This document shows positions 8,899 to 16,957 of a stretch of DNA of 64,000 nucleotides, piece by piece; within the stretch, counting starts at the first letter, position 1, and every line of letters begins with the position of its first letter. Below the pieces are notes generated by a model. The model saw nothing but the letters and a program-made list of their open reading frames with translations. It searched no databases and was not told where the DNA came from. Origin of the DNA: VAZQ01 sp963712565 (GTDB taxonomy: Bacteria > Pseudomonadota > Alphaproteobacteria > Rhizobiales > Xanthobacteraceae); contig CAVQIP010000030.1 of NCBI GenBank assembly GCA_963712565.1, positions 1-64,000 of the forward strand. The letters run 5' to 3'. The position numbers and the translations under genes were made by a program.

Positions 8899-10685
8899 CG
8901 GATCACGGGCTTGATCTTGCCGTCATCGGCAACGGGCGCACGGCCGCGCTCGTCGATCCGACCGCCCGCCTGGTGTGGTGGTGCTATCCCCGCTTCGACC
9001 GTGATCCGATCTTCTGCCGCCTGCTCTCGGCCGACGAGGAGAAGGGATTTTCCGATGTCGTGCTCGACGACATGGCGGACTTTCAGTCGGAATATCTCCG
9101 CAATACCGCGGTGGTATCGACCGTTCTCACCGATCGGCAAGGCGGTGCCGTCCGCATCACCGATTTCGCGCCGCGCTATCGGCAATTCGGTCGCGTCTTC
9201 CGGCCGCCGCAGCTGGTAAGAATGGTCGAGCCGGTGGCCGGCTTGCCGCGCATCACCATTCGCTTCCGCCCGACGCATGATTATGGCCATCCGTTCGAGC
9301 ATCACTCGGTCGGAAGCAATCATATTCGCTATGTGCACGAGAGCACCGTCATCCGGCTCACCACCGATGCGCCGCTGTCCTACATCGAAAGCGAGGCTCC
9401 CTTCGTCCTGACGCGGCCGATGCATCTCGTCTTCGGCGTCGATGAACGGTTCCAAGACGATCTGGAAACGACCTGCCGCGAATTCTGCGACCGTACCATC
9501 GACTATTGGATGGATTGGTCCCGCGGTCTCTCCATCTCCTACGACTGGCAGGACGAGATCATCCGCGCCGCGATCACGCTCAAGCTCAGCAACTTCGAGG
9601 AAACCGGCGGCATCATCGCGGCACACACGACCTCCATTCCCGAAGCTCCGGGTTCCGGACGCACCTGGGACTATCGCTATTGCTGGCTGCGCGACGCCTA
9701 TTTCGTGGTGAAGGCGCTCAATCGCATCGGCGCGACGCAGACGATGGAAGATTTCATCTCCTTCACCTTGAGCATCGCGTCCAATCCTAACGAACCGTTG
9801 CGTCCGGTTTACAGCGTCGTTCCGATCGAGCCGATGGACGAAACAACGGCGCCAGCGCTCAAGGGCTATCGCGGCGACGGGCCGGTGCGCATCGGCAACG
9901 CCGCCGCCGGGCAGGTGCAAAACGACACCTACGGCAGCGTCATTCTCGCCGCGATGCCGATGTTCTACGACCGGCGCCTGCCGCGGCTCGGCGATGAAGG
10001 ATTGTTTCGATTGTTGGAAACGCTCGGCGGCAAGGCCGGCGAACTCGCTTTGGAAGCCGACAACGGCATTTGGGAATATCGCGGGCGGCAGCGCATCCAT
10101 ACCCATTCGACCGCGATGTGCTGGGCCGGCTGCCACCGGCTCGCCGCCATTGCCTCCCGATTGGATCTGCCGGACCGCGCGGCCCATTGGAACGCCGTTG
10201 CCGACCCGGTGCGCCAAGCGCTCCTGCGGGGTGCCTGGAACGACAAACGGCAAGCCTTTACCGCCGCCTTCGGTTCGGATGATCTCGACGCCAGCGTGCT
10301 GCTGCTGCCCGATCTCGGCGTGATCGAAGCCGACGATCCCCGCTTCGCCAGCACGGTCAAGGCCATGGAGCGCGAACTTTTGCGCGAAAAACACGTTATG
10401 CGATATGCGGCGGCGGACGATTTCGGCCTGCCGGCAACCGCGTTCCTCATTTGCCGGTTCTGGCTGGTTGATGCCTGGTGGTCGCTCGGCCGCCGCGACG
10501 AGGCGCGCGAATTATTTGTCGACGCATTGGCATATCGCAACCGCTATGGACTACTATCGGAAGACATCGATCCGCAAACCGGGACCTTATGGGGTAATTT
10601 TCCACAGACCTATTCAATGGCGGGCCTGATCTTGACCGCGATGCGGCTGTCGCGAAGCTGGGAGGACCGATATTGGCGCGGCTGA
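8895..10685 (+). CDS. GH15-family glycoside hydrolase (glucoamylase/trehalase-like)
   Basis: A 596-aa protein with the N-terminal beta-sandwich (DUF5911-like; AVIGNGRTAALVDPTARLVW) and the (alpha/alpha)6 catalytic domain of GH15. Catalytic-domain marks are WDYRYCWLRDAYFV (about 255-268), the general-acid segment DNGIWEYRG (about 387-395) and the base segment LLSEDIDPQTGTLWGNFPQ near the C-terminus. GH15 members hydrolyse terminal alpha-1,4 glucose; some bacterial members are trehalases. The start ATG overlaps the otsB stop, and the 3' end overlaps the otsA start by 13 bases. An enzyme placed between the two trehalose-synthesis genes suggests trehalose turnover, but maltodextrin hydrolysis cannot be excluded. 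The region equivalent to MYGIDGERxLxE of other GH15 proteins is replaced by PVYSVVPIEPMDE. Confidence 0.88.
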   Translation: MTDHGLDLAVIGNGRTAALVDPTARLVWWCYPRFDRDPIFCRLLSADEEKGFSDVVLDDMADFQSEYLRNTAVVSTVLTDRQGGAVRITDFAPRYRQFGRVFRPPQLVRMVEPVAGLPRITIRFRPTHDYGHPFEHHSVGSNHIRYVHESTVIRLTTDAPLSYIESEAPFVLTRPMHLVFGVDERFQDDLETTCREFCDRTIDYWMDWSRGLSISYDWQDEIIRAAITLKLSNFEETGGIIAAHTTSIPEAPGSGRTWDYRYCWLRDAYFVVKALNRIGATQTMEDFISFTLSIASNPNEPLRPVYSVVPIEPMDETTAPALKGYRGDGPVRIGNAAAGQVQNDTYGSVILAAMPMFYDRRLPRLGDEGLFRLLETLGGKAGELALEADNGIWEYRGRQRIHTHSTAMCWAGCHRLAAIASRLDLPDRAAHWNAVADPVRQALLRGAWNDKRQAFTAAFGSDDLDASVLLLPDLGVIEADDPRFASTVKAMERELLREKHVMRYAAADDFGLPATAFLICRFWLVDAWWSLGRRDEARELFVDALAYRNRYGLLSEDIDPQTGTLWGNFPQTYSMAGLILTAMRLSRSWEDRYWRG

Positions 10686-12103
10686 TTGTGGTTTCGAACC
10701 GCGTGGCGGTCCCGACCCACGATAACCAGGCCGGGGGGCTCGCCGTTGCCGTGCGCTCGCTGCTCAAGCGCCATGGCGGCCTCTGGTTCGGCTGGAGCGG
10801 AACCGTTTCAGCCGATGCGGACGTAGCAAGCAAGACCATTCGGCGCGGCGGCATGTCCTACGTCGTGACCGACCTGGCCGAAGCGGACTACGACGAATAC
10901 TACAACGGTTTTGCCAATCGGGTGTTGTGGCCGATTCTGCACTACCGCCTCGACCTGGCGGAGTTCTCACGCCGCGACCTCAGCGGTTATCGGCGCGTCA
11001 ACGCGCACTTTGCGACCGAGCTCGACGACCTGCTGCAACCCGACGACATCGTCTGGGTACATGACTATCATCTCATTCCGCTTGCAAAGATGCTGCGCGA
11101 TCGCGGTCACCGCAACCGCATCGGATTCTTCCTGCATGTGCCGTTTCCGCCGCCGGAGATTCTCACCGCGCTGCCGAACCACGAATGGCTGATTCCGCAA
11201 TTGAGCGCGTACGATCTGGTCGGGCTTCAGACCGAGAACGACGCGATGAATTTCGCGCACTACCTCGAGAACGAATGCCGACTGCAGAAGCGCGGCGCGT
11301 TCGCCTATCAAACCGCGGACCGGACGGTGCGCGTGGGCGTCTTTCCCATCGGCATCGAGACCAGCGAGTTCAGCCGCCTGGCGCGGCGTTCGGTCCGCTC
11401 GGCCCTGGTGCGCGGCGTGCTCGAAAGCCTCGCCGGCCGGGCCATGGTGATCGGGGTCGATCGGCTCGACTATTCCAAGGGCCTGGCGCAGCGCATGGAC
11501 GCGTTCGAGCGCTTCCTTGCTGTTTATCCGGATTGGCGCGGCAAGGTCACCTACTTGCAGATCACGCCGAAGAGCCGCTCTGAAATCCAGGAATACGCCG
11601 GAATGGAGCGCACCATCAGCGAGGCCGCCGGCCGGATCAACGGCGCCTACGGCGAAGCCGCCTGGACGCCGATCCGCTACGTCAATCGCGCCTACAGCCG
11701 CAGCGCCCTGGCCGGCCTCTACCGCTCCGCGCGCGCCGGGCTCGTGACGCCCTTGCGCGACGGCATGAATCTGGTGGCCAAGGAATACGTCGCCGCCCAG
11801 AATCCCGTCGATCCCGGCGTTCTCATCTTGTCGCGCTTTGCCGGCGCGGCCGCCGAATGCACGGCCGCGCTGCTGGTCAATCCGTACGATCCGGAGGCGG
11901 TCGCAACCTCGATCGCGCACGCGCTCTCGATGCCGCTCGAGGAGCGGCGCCAGCGCCATGAAACGCTGTTCCATGTGATCTCGGAGAACGACGTCAAAGC
12001 CTGGGGTGAACTCTTCCTCGCGTCACTCACGCAGAAAGCGGACTTGCCGCTGTGGCGCCAGCAGCTCGGCCTCCGCCCGTCGATCGGCGCCGACATCGCT
12101 TAG
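10673..12103 (+). CDS. otsA: Alpha,alpha-trehalose-phosphate synthase
   Basis: OtsA transfers glucose from UDP-glucose (or another NDP-glucose) to glucose-6-phosphate. The 476-aa GT20 protein has WVHDYHLIPLAKMLR (about 125-139), FFLHVPFPPPEI, GVDRLDYSKGLAQRM near residue 262 and the C-terminal TPLRDGMNLVAKEYVA nucleotide-binding segment, all typical. The best start is TTG 10673, giving LIVVSNRVAVP at the N-terminus as in the family; it lies inside the end of the GH15 gene. No other in-frame start gives the conserved first strand. It is the last gene of the ots operon. The 3' flank at 12104-12252 holds a palindromic repeat that may end transcription. Confidence 0.95.
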   Translation: MARLIVVSNRVAVPTHDNQAGGLAVAVRSLLKRHGGLWFGWSGTVSADADVASKTIRRGGMSYVVTDLAEADYDEYYNGFANRVLWPILHYRLDLAEFSRRDLSGYRRVNAHFATELDDLLQPDDIVWVHDYHLIPLAKMLRDRGHRNRIGFFLHVPFPPPEILTALPNHEWLIPQLSAYDLVGLQTENDAMNFAHYLENECRLQKRGAFAYQTADRTVRVGVFPIGIETSEFSRLARRSVRSALVRGVLESLAGRAMVIGVDRLDYSKGLAQRMDAFERFLAVYPDWRGKVTYLQITPKSRSEIQEYAGMERTISEAAGRINGAYGEAAWTPIRYVNRAYSRSALAGLYRSARAGLVTPLRDGMNLVAKEYVAAQNPVDPGVLILSRFAGAAAECTAALLVNPYDPEAVATSIAHALSMPLEERRQRHETLFHVISENDVKAWGELFLASLTQKADLPLWRQQLGLRPSIGADIA

Positions 12104-12144
12104 CCGCGTCCCGCCCTGGAATTGGGTTCAATGCGCATACCGGC

Positions 12145-12230
12145 CCCGAAGACGTGGATGCCCGCGCCAAGCGCGGGCATGACGGGGAAGAGCATGATTC
12201 AATCAAAACAGAACGCGCTCCAGGCGCGTC
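12145..12230. repeat. REP-like palindromic intergenic element
   Basis: A perfect 10-base inverted repeat (ATGCCCGCGC at 12158-12167, GCGCGGGCAT at 12171-12180) with a CAA loop, followed by GAGCATGATTCAATCAAAAC, a sequence type common between genes of Rhizobiales. It lies between the convergent otsA and GH15 genes and could act as a bidirectional terminator. Related copies are at 34138-34175 and 58479-58556. Confidence 0.6.
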
Positions 12231-12252
12231 GCTTGCCAGCGGTCTCGTCGTT

Positions 12253-14085
12253 CTAAGCCTCGACCGCGGCGGCGGAGGTTGCACCCTCCGCGGCGGGCTG
12301 CGCGCGCTGTTCCACCGGCTTCTCGAAACGCGTCAGGTTGAACGCGCTGTTGATCAGAGCGACATGCGTGAACGCTTGCGGAAAGTTGCCGACGAGCCGG
12401 CCGGTCCCCGGATCATATTCCTCGCTCAGCAATCCGACGTCGTTTCGCAGTTCGAGCAGCCGGTCGAACAACCGCCGCGCGTCCTGCCAGCGATGCTGCA
12501 GGATGTAGGCATCGACCAGCCAGAAGCTGCACGCCAGGAAGGCACCTTCCCCGGCCGGCAAGCCGTCGTCGCAAGCGGCAGTGTCGTAGCGCATGACGAA
12601 GCCGTCGACCATCAGTCGCCGCTCGATCGCCTGCAACGTCCCGCGCACGCGCGGATCGTCCGGCGGCAGGAAGCCGACCTCGGGCAGTAGCAGCAGGCTG
12701 GCATCCAGCTGTTTTTCCCCATAGGACTGCACGAAGCTCCCGAGATCCCGGTCAAAACCATGCCGGCACACGTCGGCGTGAATTGTGGCGGCGATCTCTC
12801 GCCAGCGATCGAGCGGACCTGCGAGGCCGAATTGCTCCGCGCTCTTGATCGCCCGATCGAAGGCGACCCATGCCATGACCTTGGAATAGGTGAAGTGCCT
12901 GCGCTTGCCGCGCACTTCCCATATCCCTTCGTCGGGCTCGGTCCAGATTCGCTCGAGGTGGGAGAGCAGCGCCTCCTGCAGGCCCCAGCCGGATTCGCTC
13001 GCGGCGAGCCCCTTGCACCGCCCCTGATGGAGGGCATCCATCACCTCGCCGAACACATCGAGCTGAAGCTGGCTACAGGCAGCATTGCCGATGCGCACGG
13101 GCGCAGCGCCTTCGTATCCTGGCAACCACGGCACCTCCCATTCGGTGAGGCGCCGCTCGCCGGCGAGCCCGTACATGATCTGAACCTGGTCCGGGCTGCC
13201 CGCCACCGCGCGCAACAGCCACTCGCGCCAGGCCTGCGCCTCGTCGTTGAACCCGGCATTCATCAGCGCGAGCAAGGTGAGAGTGGCGTCGCGCAGCCAG
13301 CAGAACCGATAGTCCCAATTTCTCGTTCCGCCCAACCGTTCCGGCAACGACGTGGTCGGCGCCGCGACGATGCCGCCGCTCGGCCAATAGGTGCAGGCCT
13401 TGAGCGTGATCAGCGAGCGTAGGACCTCATCGGAACAGTACCCATTCGGCCGGCACTTCTCCGACCAACCCGTCCAAAAACTTTCCGTCGCCTCGAGCGC
13501 GGATCGGGGATCGAGCGGTTCCGGCGGCGGCCCGTGCGAGGGCGAATAGGTGAGGACGAACGGCACCATCTCACCCGCCGGCACGGTGAATTCGCTGACC
13601 GTGCGCATGTTCTGGCCGGTGAGGCGCACCGGCGTCCGCAGCACGACCATGTCGGGGCCGGCAATCCCGCGCCAAGTGCCATCGTCGAGGCGCGTGACCC
13701 AGGGAACGATCGCGCCGTAGCCGAAGCGCAGCACGAGCTCGGCGCACATCGTGACGCGGCCCCGCTCCCCGACCACGAGACGGACCACGTTCGAGTGCAT
13801 TGCGCGCACCGGCATGAAATCGACAAGGGTCACGACGCCTTCGCCGCATTCGAAGCGGGTTTCCAGAATCAATGTGTTCGGCCGATATCGCCGGGTGACA
13901 CGCGCCTGTCGGTCGCGAGGCGCGATCTGCCAATGTCCGTGATCGTGGGAGCCGAGAAGCGCGGCGAAGCAGGCATCGGAATCGAAGCGCGGCCAACAGA
14001 GCCAATCGATCGAGCCGTCGCGCCCGACGAGCGCAGCCGCCTCGCAGTCGCCGATCAATGCGTAATCTTCGATGCGAGACGACAT
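12253..14085 (-). CDS. GH15-family glycoside hydrolase (second copy)
   Basis: A 610-aa GH15 protein, full length with both domains. The N-terminus reads IEDYALIGDCEAAALVGRDG then SIDWLCWPRFDS, the standard start of bacterial glucoamylase/trehalase-like proteins. The catalytic domain shows NWDYRFCWLRDATLTLLALM, IMYGLAGERRLTEWEV, the acid segment DEGIWEVRG and the base segment LLSEEYDPGTGRLVGNFPQ. Unlike the copy in the ots operon it keeps the canonical MYGxxGERxLxE region, so it is the more orthodox enzyme. It starts six bases after the stop of the glucose dehydrogenase-like gene and is probably cotranscribed with it. Hydrolysis yielding glucose followed by oxidation of that glucose would fit, but this is inferred from adjacency. 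Confidence 0.9.
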   Translation of the reverse strand: MSSRIEDYALIGDCEAAALVGRDGSIDWLCWPRFDSDACFAALLGSHDHGHWQIAPRDRQARVTRRYRPNTLILETRFECGEGVVTLVDFMPVRAMHSNVVRLVVGERGRVTMCAELVLRFGYGAIVPWVTRLDDGTWRGIAGPDMVVLRTPVRLTGQNMRTVSEFTVPAGEMVPFVLTYSPSHGPPPEPLDPRSALEATESFWTGWSEKCRPNGYCSDEVLRSLITLKACTYWPSGGIVAAPTTSLPERLGGTRNWDYRFCWLRDATLTLLALMNAGFNDEAQAWREWLLRAVAGSPDQVQIMYGLAGERRLTEWEVPWLPGYEGAAPVRIGNAACSQLQLDVFGEVMDALHQGRCKGLAASESGWGLQEALLSHLERIWTEPDEGIWEVRGKRRHFTYSKVMAWVAFDRAIKSAEQFGLAGPLDRWREIAATIHADVCRHGFDRDLGSFVQSYGEKQLDASLLLLPEVGFLPPDDPRVRGTLQAIERRLMVDGFVMRYDTAACDDGLPAGEGAFLACSFWLVDAYILQHRWQDARRLFDRLLELRNDVGLLSEEYDPGTGRLVGNFPQAFTHVALINSAFNLTRFEKPVEQRAQPAAEGATSAAAVEA

Positions 14086-14091
14086 GGCGGC

Positions 14092-15141
14092 CTATTGCGG
14101 AAAATCGATGATGACCTTGATATCGCCTCGCCGGCGTTCGAGCGCCTCGCTCCAGCGCTCGAGCGGGACCCGGCGGGTGATCAGCCGTCCGAGCCAGCGC
14201 TGGTCGGCGCGCGCAAGCGCGTCCGCCGCCAGTTCGTAGTGCCGGCGGTTGGCGTTGACGGTGCCGAACACGACGTCGTTGTCGAGCACCATGTCTCGGT
14301 TGAGGCGGCCGATATCGATGTCGCAGCGCTTGCCGGGCTCGGTGACGCCGGTGAGGCAGACGATGCCGGCGGCGGCCGTCGAACCCAGACAATCGCAGAT
14401 GACGGCGGGTGCTCCGGTGCATTCCATCAGGACGTCGGGCGCGAGCCGATCGAGGCTGCTGGCGTCGCTGTGATAGGTGGCGCCCAGGTCGCGCACGATC
14501 GCTTCCTTCGGACCGCCCTTGTTGTGATCGAGGACGTGCACGTCGAGGCCGCGCTGCATGCCCATCAGCGCGGCCAGCAGCCCGATGGGGCCGGCGCCGG
14601 TCACGAGCAAAGTCCTCGGCTGCCACGCGCGCGCGCGATGGCCGATGCGCTCGGTATGGTCCCAGGCCTTGGCGAGGATGCTGGCGGGCTCCAGCAGCAC
14701 GCCGAGAATGCCCAGAGTCGGTTCGATCTTGACGGCGAATTCGGGCTCGACCCGGAAGCGCTCGGCGCCGTAGCCGTTGCGCTCCTTGATGCCGCGCTCG
14801 GTGTAGCGTCCGTTGCGGCACATGTCCCACTCCCCGGCGGCGCAGGCGAGGCACGGCTCGGGATCGGGCCGGCGCACGATGCCGACGACGAGGTCGCCGG
14901 GCACCAGGCCGCAACCCGGCGGCGCCGCCGCGACCGTGCCCAGCGATTCGTGCCCGAGCACCAGTCGCGGCTCGCCGGGAGGAGCAAAGCCGTAAGTACC
15001 GTTGAGGATTTCGCGGTCGGTGGCACACACGCCGAGCGCCAGCGTGCGCACCAATACCGCACCGTCCGACGCGGGCGGCTCGGGAATGTCGTCAAGCCTT
15101 GCCGAATTGGCGATTCCGGGCGAAACGGTGATTGCGCGCAT
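14092..15141 (-). CDS. Medium-chain dehydrogenase, glucose 1-dehydrogenase type
   Basis: A 349-aa zinc-type alcohol dehydrogenase-superfamily protein. The catalytic domain shows GVCATDREILNGTYGFAPPG, GHESLGTV and a structural-zinc-like loop with CLACAAGEWDMCRNGRYTER. The Rossmann domain has LLVTGAGPIGLLAALMGMQR. This arrangement matches archaeal/bacterial NAD(P) glucose 1-dehydrogenases (YahK/GlcDH type) rather than simple alcohol dehydrogenases. I choose ATG 15141 (MRAITVSPG); the open frame extends 35 further residues that look non-coding. The gene precedes the GH15 gene by six bases. The intergenic region to the divergent ASRT-like gene contains an EcfG-like site and an inverted repeat. 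Another polyol or sugar substrate is possible. Confidence 0.82.
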   Translation of the reverse strand: MRAITVSPGIANSARLDDIPEPPASDGAVLVRTLALGVCATDREILNGTYGFAPPGEPRLVLGHESLGTVAAAPPGCGLVPGDLVVGIVRRPDPEPCLACAAGEWDMCRNGRYTERGIKERNGYGAERFRVEPEFAVKIEPTLGILGVLLEPASILAKAWDHTERIGHRARAWQPRTLLVTGAGPIGLLAALMGMQRGLDVHVLDHNKGGPKEAIVRDLGATYHSDASSLDRLAPDVLMECTGAPAVICDCLGSTAAAGIVCLTGVTEPGKRCDIDIGRLNRDMVLDNDVVFGTVNANRRHYELAADALARADQRWLGRLITRRVPLERWSEALERRRGDIKVIIDFPQ

Positions 15142-15248
15142 CCCTTTGCCTGGATTGCTTGGATTCGGATCGCGGCCGGCGTGCCGATCCCGCGGTTTTT
15201 GCGGCGCACAGCATTCCTCATCGCCGAAAAACGCCTTCGACGACACCT

Positions 15249-15273
15249 CTACGCCGGAAGCTTAGAAAAGTTC
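15249..15273 (-). promoter_or_regulatory. Candidate EcfG-type promoter for glucose dehydrogenase/GH15 pair
   Basis: On the minus strand GGAAC (15273-15269) is followed by 16 bases and CGTA (15252-15249), one mismatch in the last base from GGAAC-N16-CGTT. It lies about 108 bases upstream of ATG 15141. It overlaps the inverted repeat at 15253-15275. Confidence 0.35.
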
Positions 15274-15275
15274 CG
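15253..15275. repeat. Inverted repeat in divergent intergenic region
   Basis: CCGGAAGCTT and AAAGTTCCGG form a near-perfect 10-base inverted repeat separated by AGA, midway between the divergent dehydrogenase (15141) and ASRT-like (15342) genes. It could be an operator for a dimeric regulator or simply a hairpin. No other copy was noticed in the window. Confidence 0.4.
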
Positions 15276-15341
15276 GCCGACCCGAAACGAAAATCGGACC
15301 GTGCGCGTTGTCATTCTTGGTGAGCAACGTGGAGGCGCGGC

Positions 15342-15716
15342 ATGGAGGCCATCGGACGCAGGCGATGGGCCATCCCGGAGGGCTACATTCCATCCGGAAG
15401 CTCGTTTTCCGAGCGCGCGCTGATCTCGCACGAGACCGCCTGCATCCTCAATGCGGGGGACCGCGACGCGCACGTCGCAATCACCGTCCTCTTCGCCGAC
15501 CGTGAGCCGGCCGGACCGTATCGCGTGACGGTCCCCGCCCGCCGCACGCTGCACTTGCGCTTCAACGATCTCGCCGATCCGCAGCCGATCCCGCTCGATA
15601 CCGACTATGCGTCGGTATTCGAGTCGGACGTACCGATCGTCGTGCAGCACACCCGACTCGATTCGCGCCGCGCCGAAGTTGCCCTGTTGTCGACGGTCGC
15701 CTACGCTGAAAGCTGA
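15342..15716 (+). CDS. Sensory rhodopsin transducer (ASRT) superfamily protein
   Basis: This 124-aa soluble beta-rich protein closely follows the Anabaena sensory rhodopsin transducer: WAIPEGYIPSG, ISHETACILNAGDRDAHVAI, DREPAGPYRVTVPARRT, FNDLADPQPIPLDTDYASV and VPIVVQHTRLDSRRAEVALL. The Anabaena protein is a tetramer that binds a photoreceptor and DNA. Comparative genomics by Aravind and colleagues proposed that the wider superfamily binds small molecules, probably carbohydrates, and is linked to sugar-metabolism operons. No rhodopsin gene is present here. The neighbours are glucose dehydrogenase/GH15 (divergent) and GT4/glycogen-debranching genes (100 bases downstream), which fits a sugar-sensing role. 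ATG 15342 follows GTGGAGGCGCGGC. The family call is strong; the function is inferred. Confidence 0.92.
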   Translation: MEAIGRRRWAIPEGYIPSGSSFSERALISHETACILNAGDRDAHVAITVLFADREPAGPYRVTVPARRTLHLRFNDLADPQPIPLDTDYASVFESDVPIVVQHTRLDSRRAEVALLSTVAYAES

Positions 15717-15757
15717 TTGTGCATGCCCTGTTTTGCTGCCGCAACGAGTGGAAGCGC

Positions 15758-15782
15758 GGAACTTTTCGCATCGCGACACGTT
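15758..15782 (+). promoter_or_regulatory. Perfect EcfG-type promoter upstream of GT4/debranching operon
   Basis: GGAAC at 15758-15762, 16 bases, then CGTT at 15779-15782: an exact match to the alphaproteobacterial general-stress sigma factor consensus. It lies 35 bases upstream of ATG 15817, leaving room for a short leader with the AGGAGAGG ribosome site at 15802-15809. Confidence 0.65.
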
Positions 15783-15816
15783 GCGGTCAGTGCCGGTCCT
15801 GCAGGAGAGGAAAAAT

Positions 15817-16947
15817 ATGAAAATTGCGCAGATCGCGCCGCTTATGGAGAGCGTGCCGCCGCGTCTATATGGTGGAACCGAACGAATTGTCTCCTATCTC
15901 ACCGATGAGCTGGTCCAACTCGGTCACGAAGTGACCTTGTTCGCGAGCGGTGATTCGGTGTCGAGAGCCAACCTGGTGCCGAGCGTGCCGATGGCACTGC
16001 GTCTCGACGCCAACGTTCGCGACATCATTCCCTATTACATGCTGATGCTCGATCGGGTGCGCGAACTGGCCGATGAATTCGACATCCTGCACTTCCATAT
16101 CGACCAGTTTCACTTCCCGCTGTTTCGGCCGGTGGCCAATCGGACCGTGACCACCCTTCACGGCCGCCAGGATCTGCACGATCTCAAGCCGTTGTATATC
16201 GGCTTCGCCGAGATGCCGCTGGTATCGATCTCGAATGCGCAGCGCGGCCCCATCCCCAATGCCAATTTCGTGGCCACGGTCTACCACGGTATTCCCACGC
16301 ACCTGCTGAAGCCGACCTACAAGCCGCGCGGCGATTATGTGGCGTTCCTGGGGCGCATCTCGCCCGAGAAACGGCCCGACCGGGCCATCATGATCGCCCG
16401 CGCACTCGGCATCCCCATCAAGATCGCCGCCAAGGTCGACAAGGTCGACGAAGCCTACTTCCACCAAACCATCGCGCCGCTGCTCGATCAACCAGGCGTG
16501 GATTACATCGGCGAGATCGACGAACGCGCCAAGAGCGAATTCCTCGGCGATGCCCGCGCCCTGCTGTTCCCGATCGATTGGCCCGAGCCGTTTGGACTGT
16601 CGATGATCGAGGCCATGGCCTGCGGCACGCCGATCCTCGCCTTCCGCTGCGGCTCGGTGCCCGAGATCATCGATCCCGGCGTCACCGGCGTGGTGGTCGA
16701 TACGATGGACGAGGCGATCGGCAGGTTGCCCGAGGTCATCGCCCTCGACCGGCGTGCGGTGCGACGGCGATTCGACGAAAGATTTTCCGCCCTACGCATG
16801 GCCAAAGACTACGTTCACCTGTACCGTTCAGCGCTCAAGCGGCCGTCGCCGCAAGAGCGTGCGGCCTCCGTGCGAGACCCCCGCTCCAGTCGGGCCGTCG
16901 CTGCGTATCCCAGGCTGCAGCCTGAGCTTGAAAAAGGCATGAACTGA
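15817..16947 (+). CDS. Family 4 glycosyltransferase
   Basis: A 376-aa GT-B fold glycosyltransferase. The N-terminus KIAQIAPLMESVPPRLYGGT, followed by ERIVSYLTDELVQLGHEVTL, is the usual acceptor-domain start. The C-terminal donor domain has VAFLGRISPEKRPDRAI and EPFGLSMIEAMACGTPILAF with the E-x7-E motif of GT4. Related proteins sit beside glycogen-debranching and trehalose genes in many Rhizobiales, so a role in a glucan or glycoside made from NDP-glucose is plausible; the acceptor is unknown. ATG 15817 is fixed by AGGAGAGG seven bases upstream. The debranching gene follows after 10 bases and is very probably cotranscribed from the EcfG-like promoter at 15758. The last 35 residues are low in complexity and probably disordered. 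Confidence 0.88.
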   Translation: MKIAQIAPLMESVPPRLYGGTERIVSYLTDELVQLGHEVTLFASGDSVSRANLVPSVPMALRLDANVRDIIPYYMLMLDRVRELADEFDILHFHIDQFHFPLFRPVANRTVTTLHGRQDLHDLKPLYIGFAEMPLVSISNAQRGPIPNANFVATVYHGIPTHLLKPTYKPRGDYVAFLGRISPEKRPDRAIMIARALGIPIKIAAKVDKVDEAYFHQTIAPLLDQPGVDYIGEIDERAKSEFLGDARALLFPIDWPEPFGLSMIEAMACGTPILAFRCGSVPEIIDPGVTGVVVDTMDEAIGRLPEVIALDRRAVRRRFDERFSALRMAKDYVHLYRSALKRPSPQERAASVRDPRSSRAVAAYPRLQPELEKGMN

Positions 16948-16957
16948 CAGGCATGGC

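Noticed and set aside
8706..10394. 562-codon minus-strand open frame opposite the first GH15 gene.
   Set aside because: Composition is typical of antisense frames in high-GC genes, no domain is recognisable, and the plus strand encodes a complete GH15 protein.
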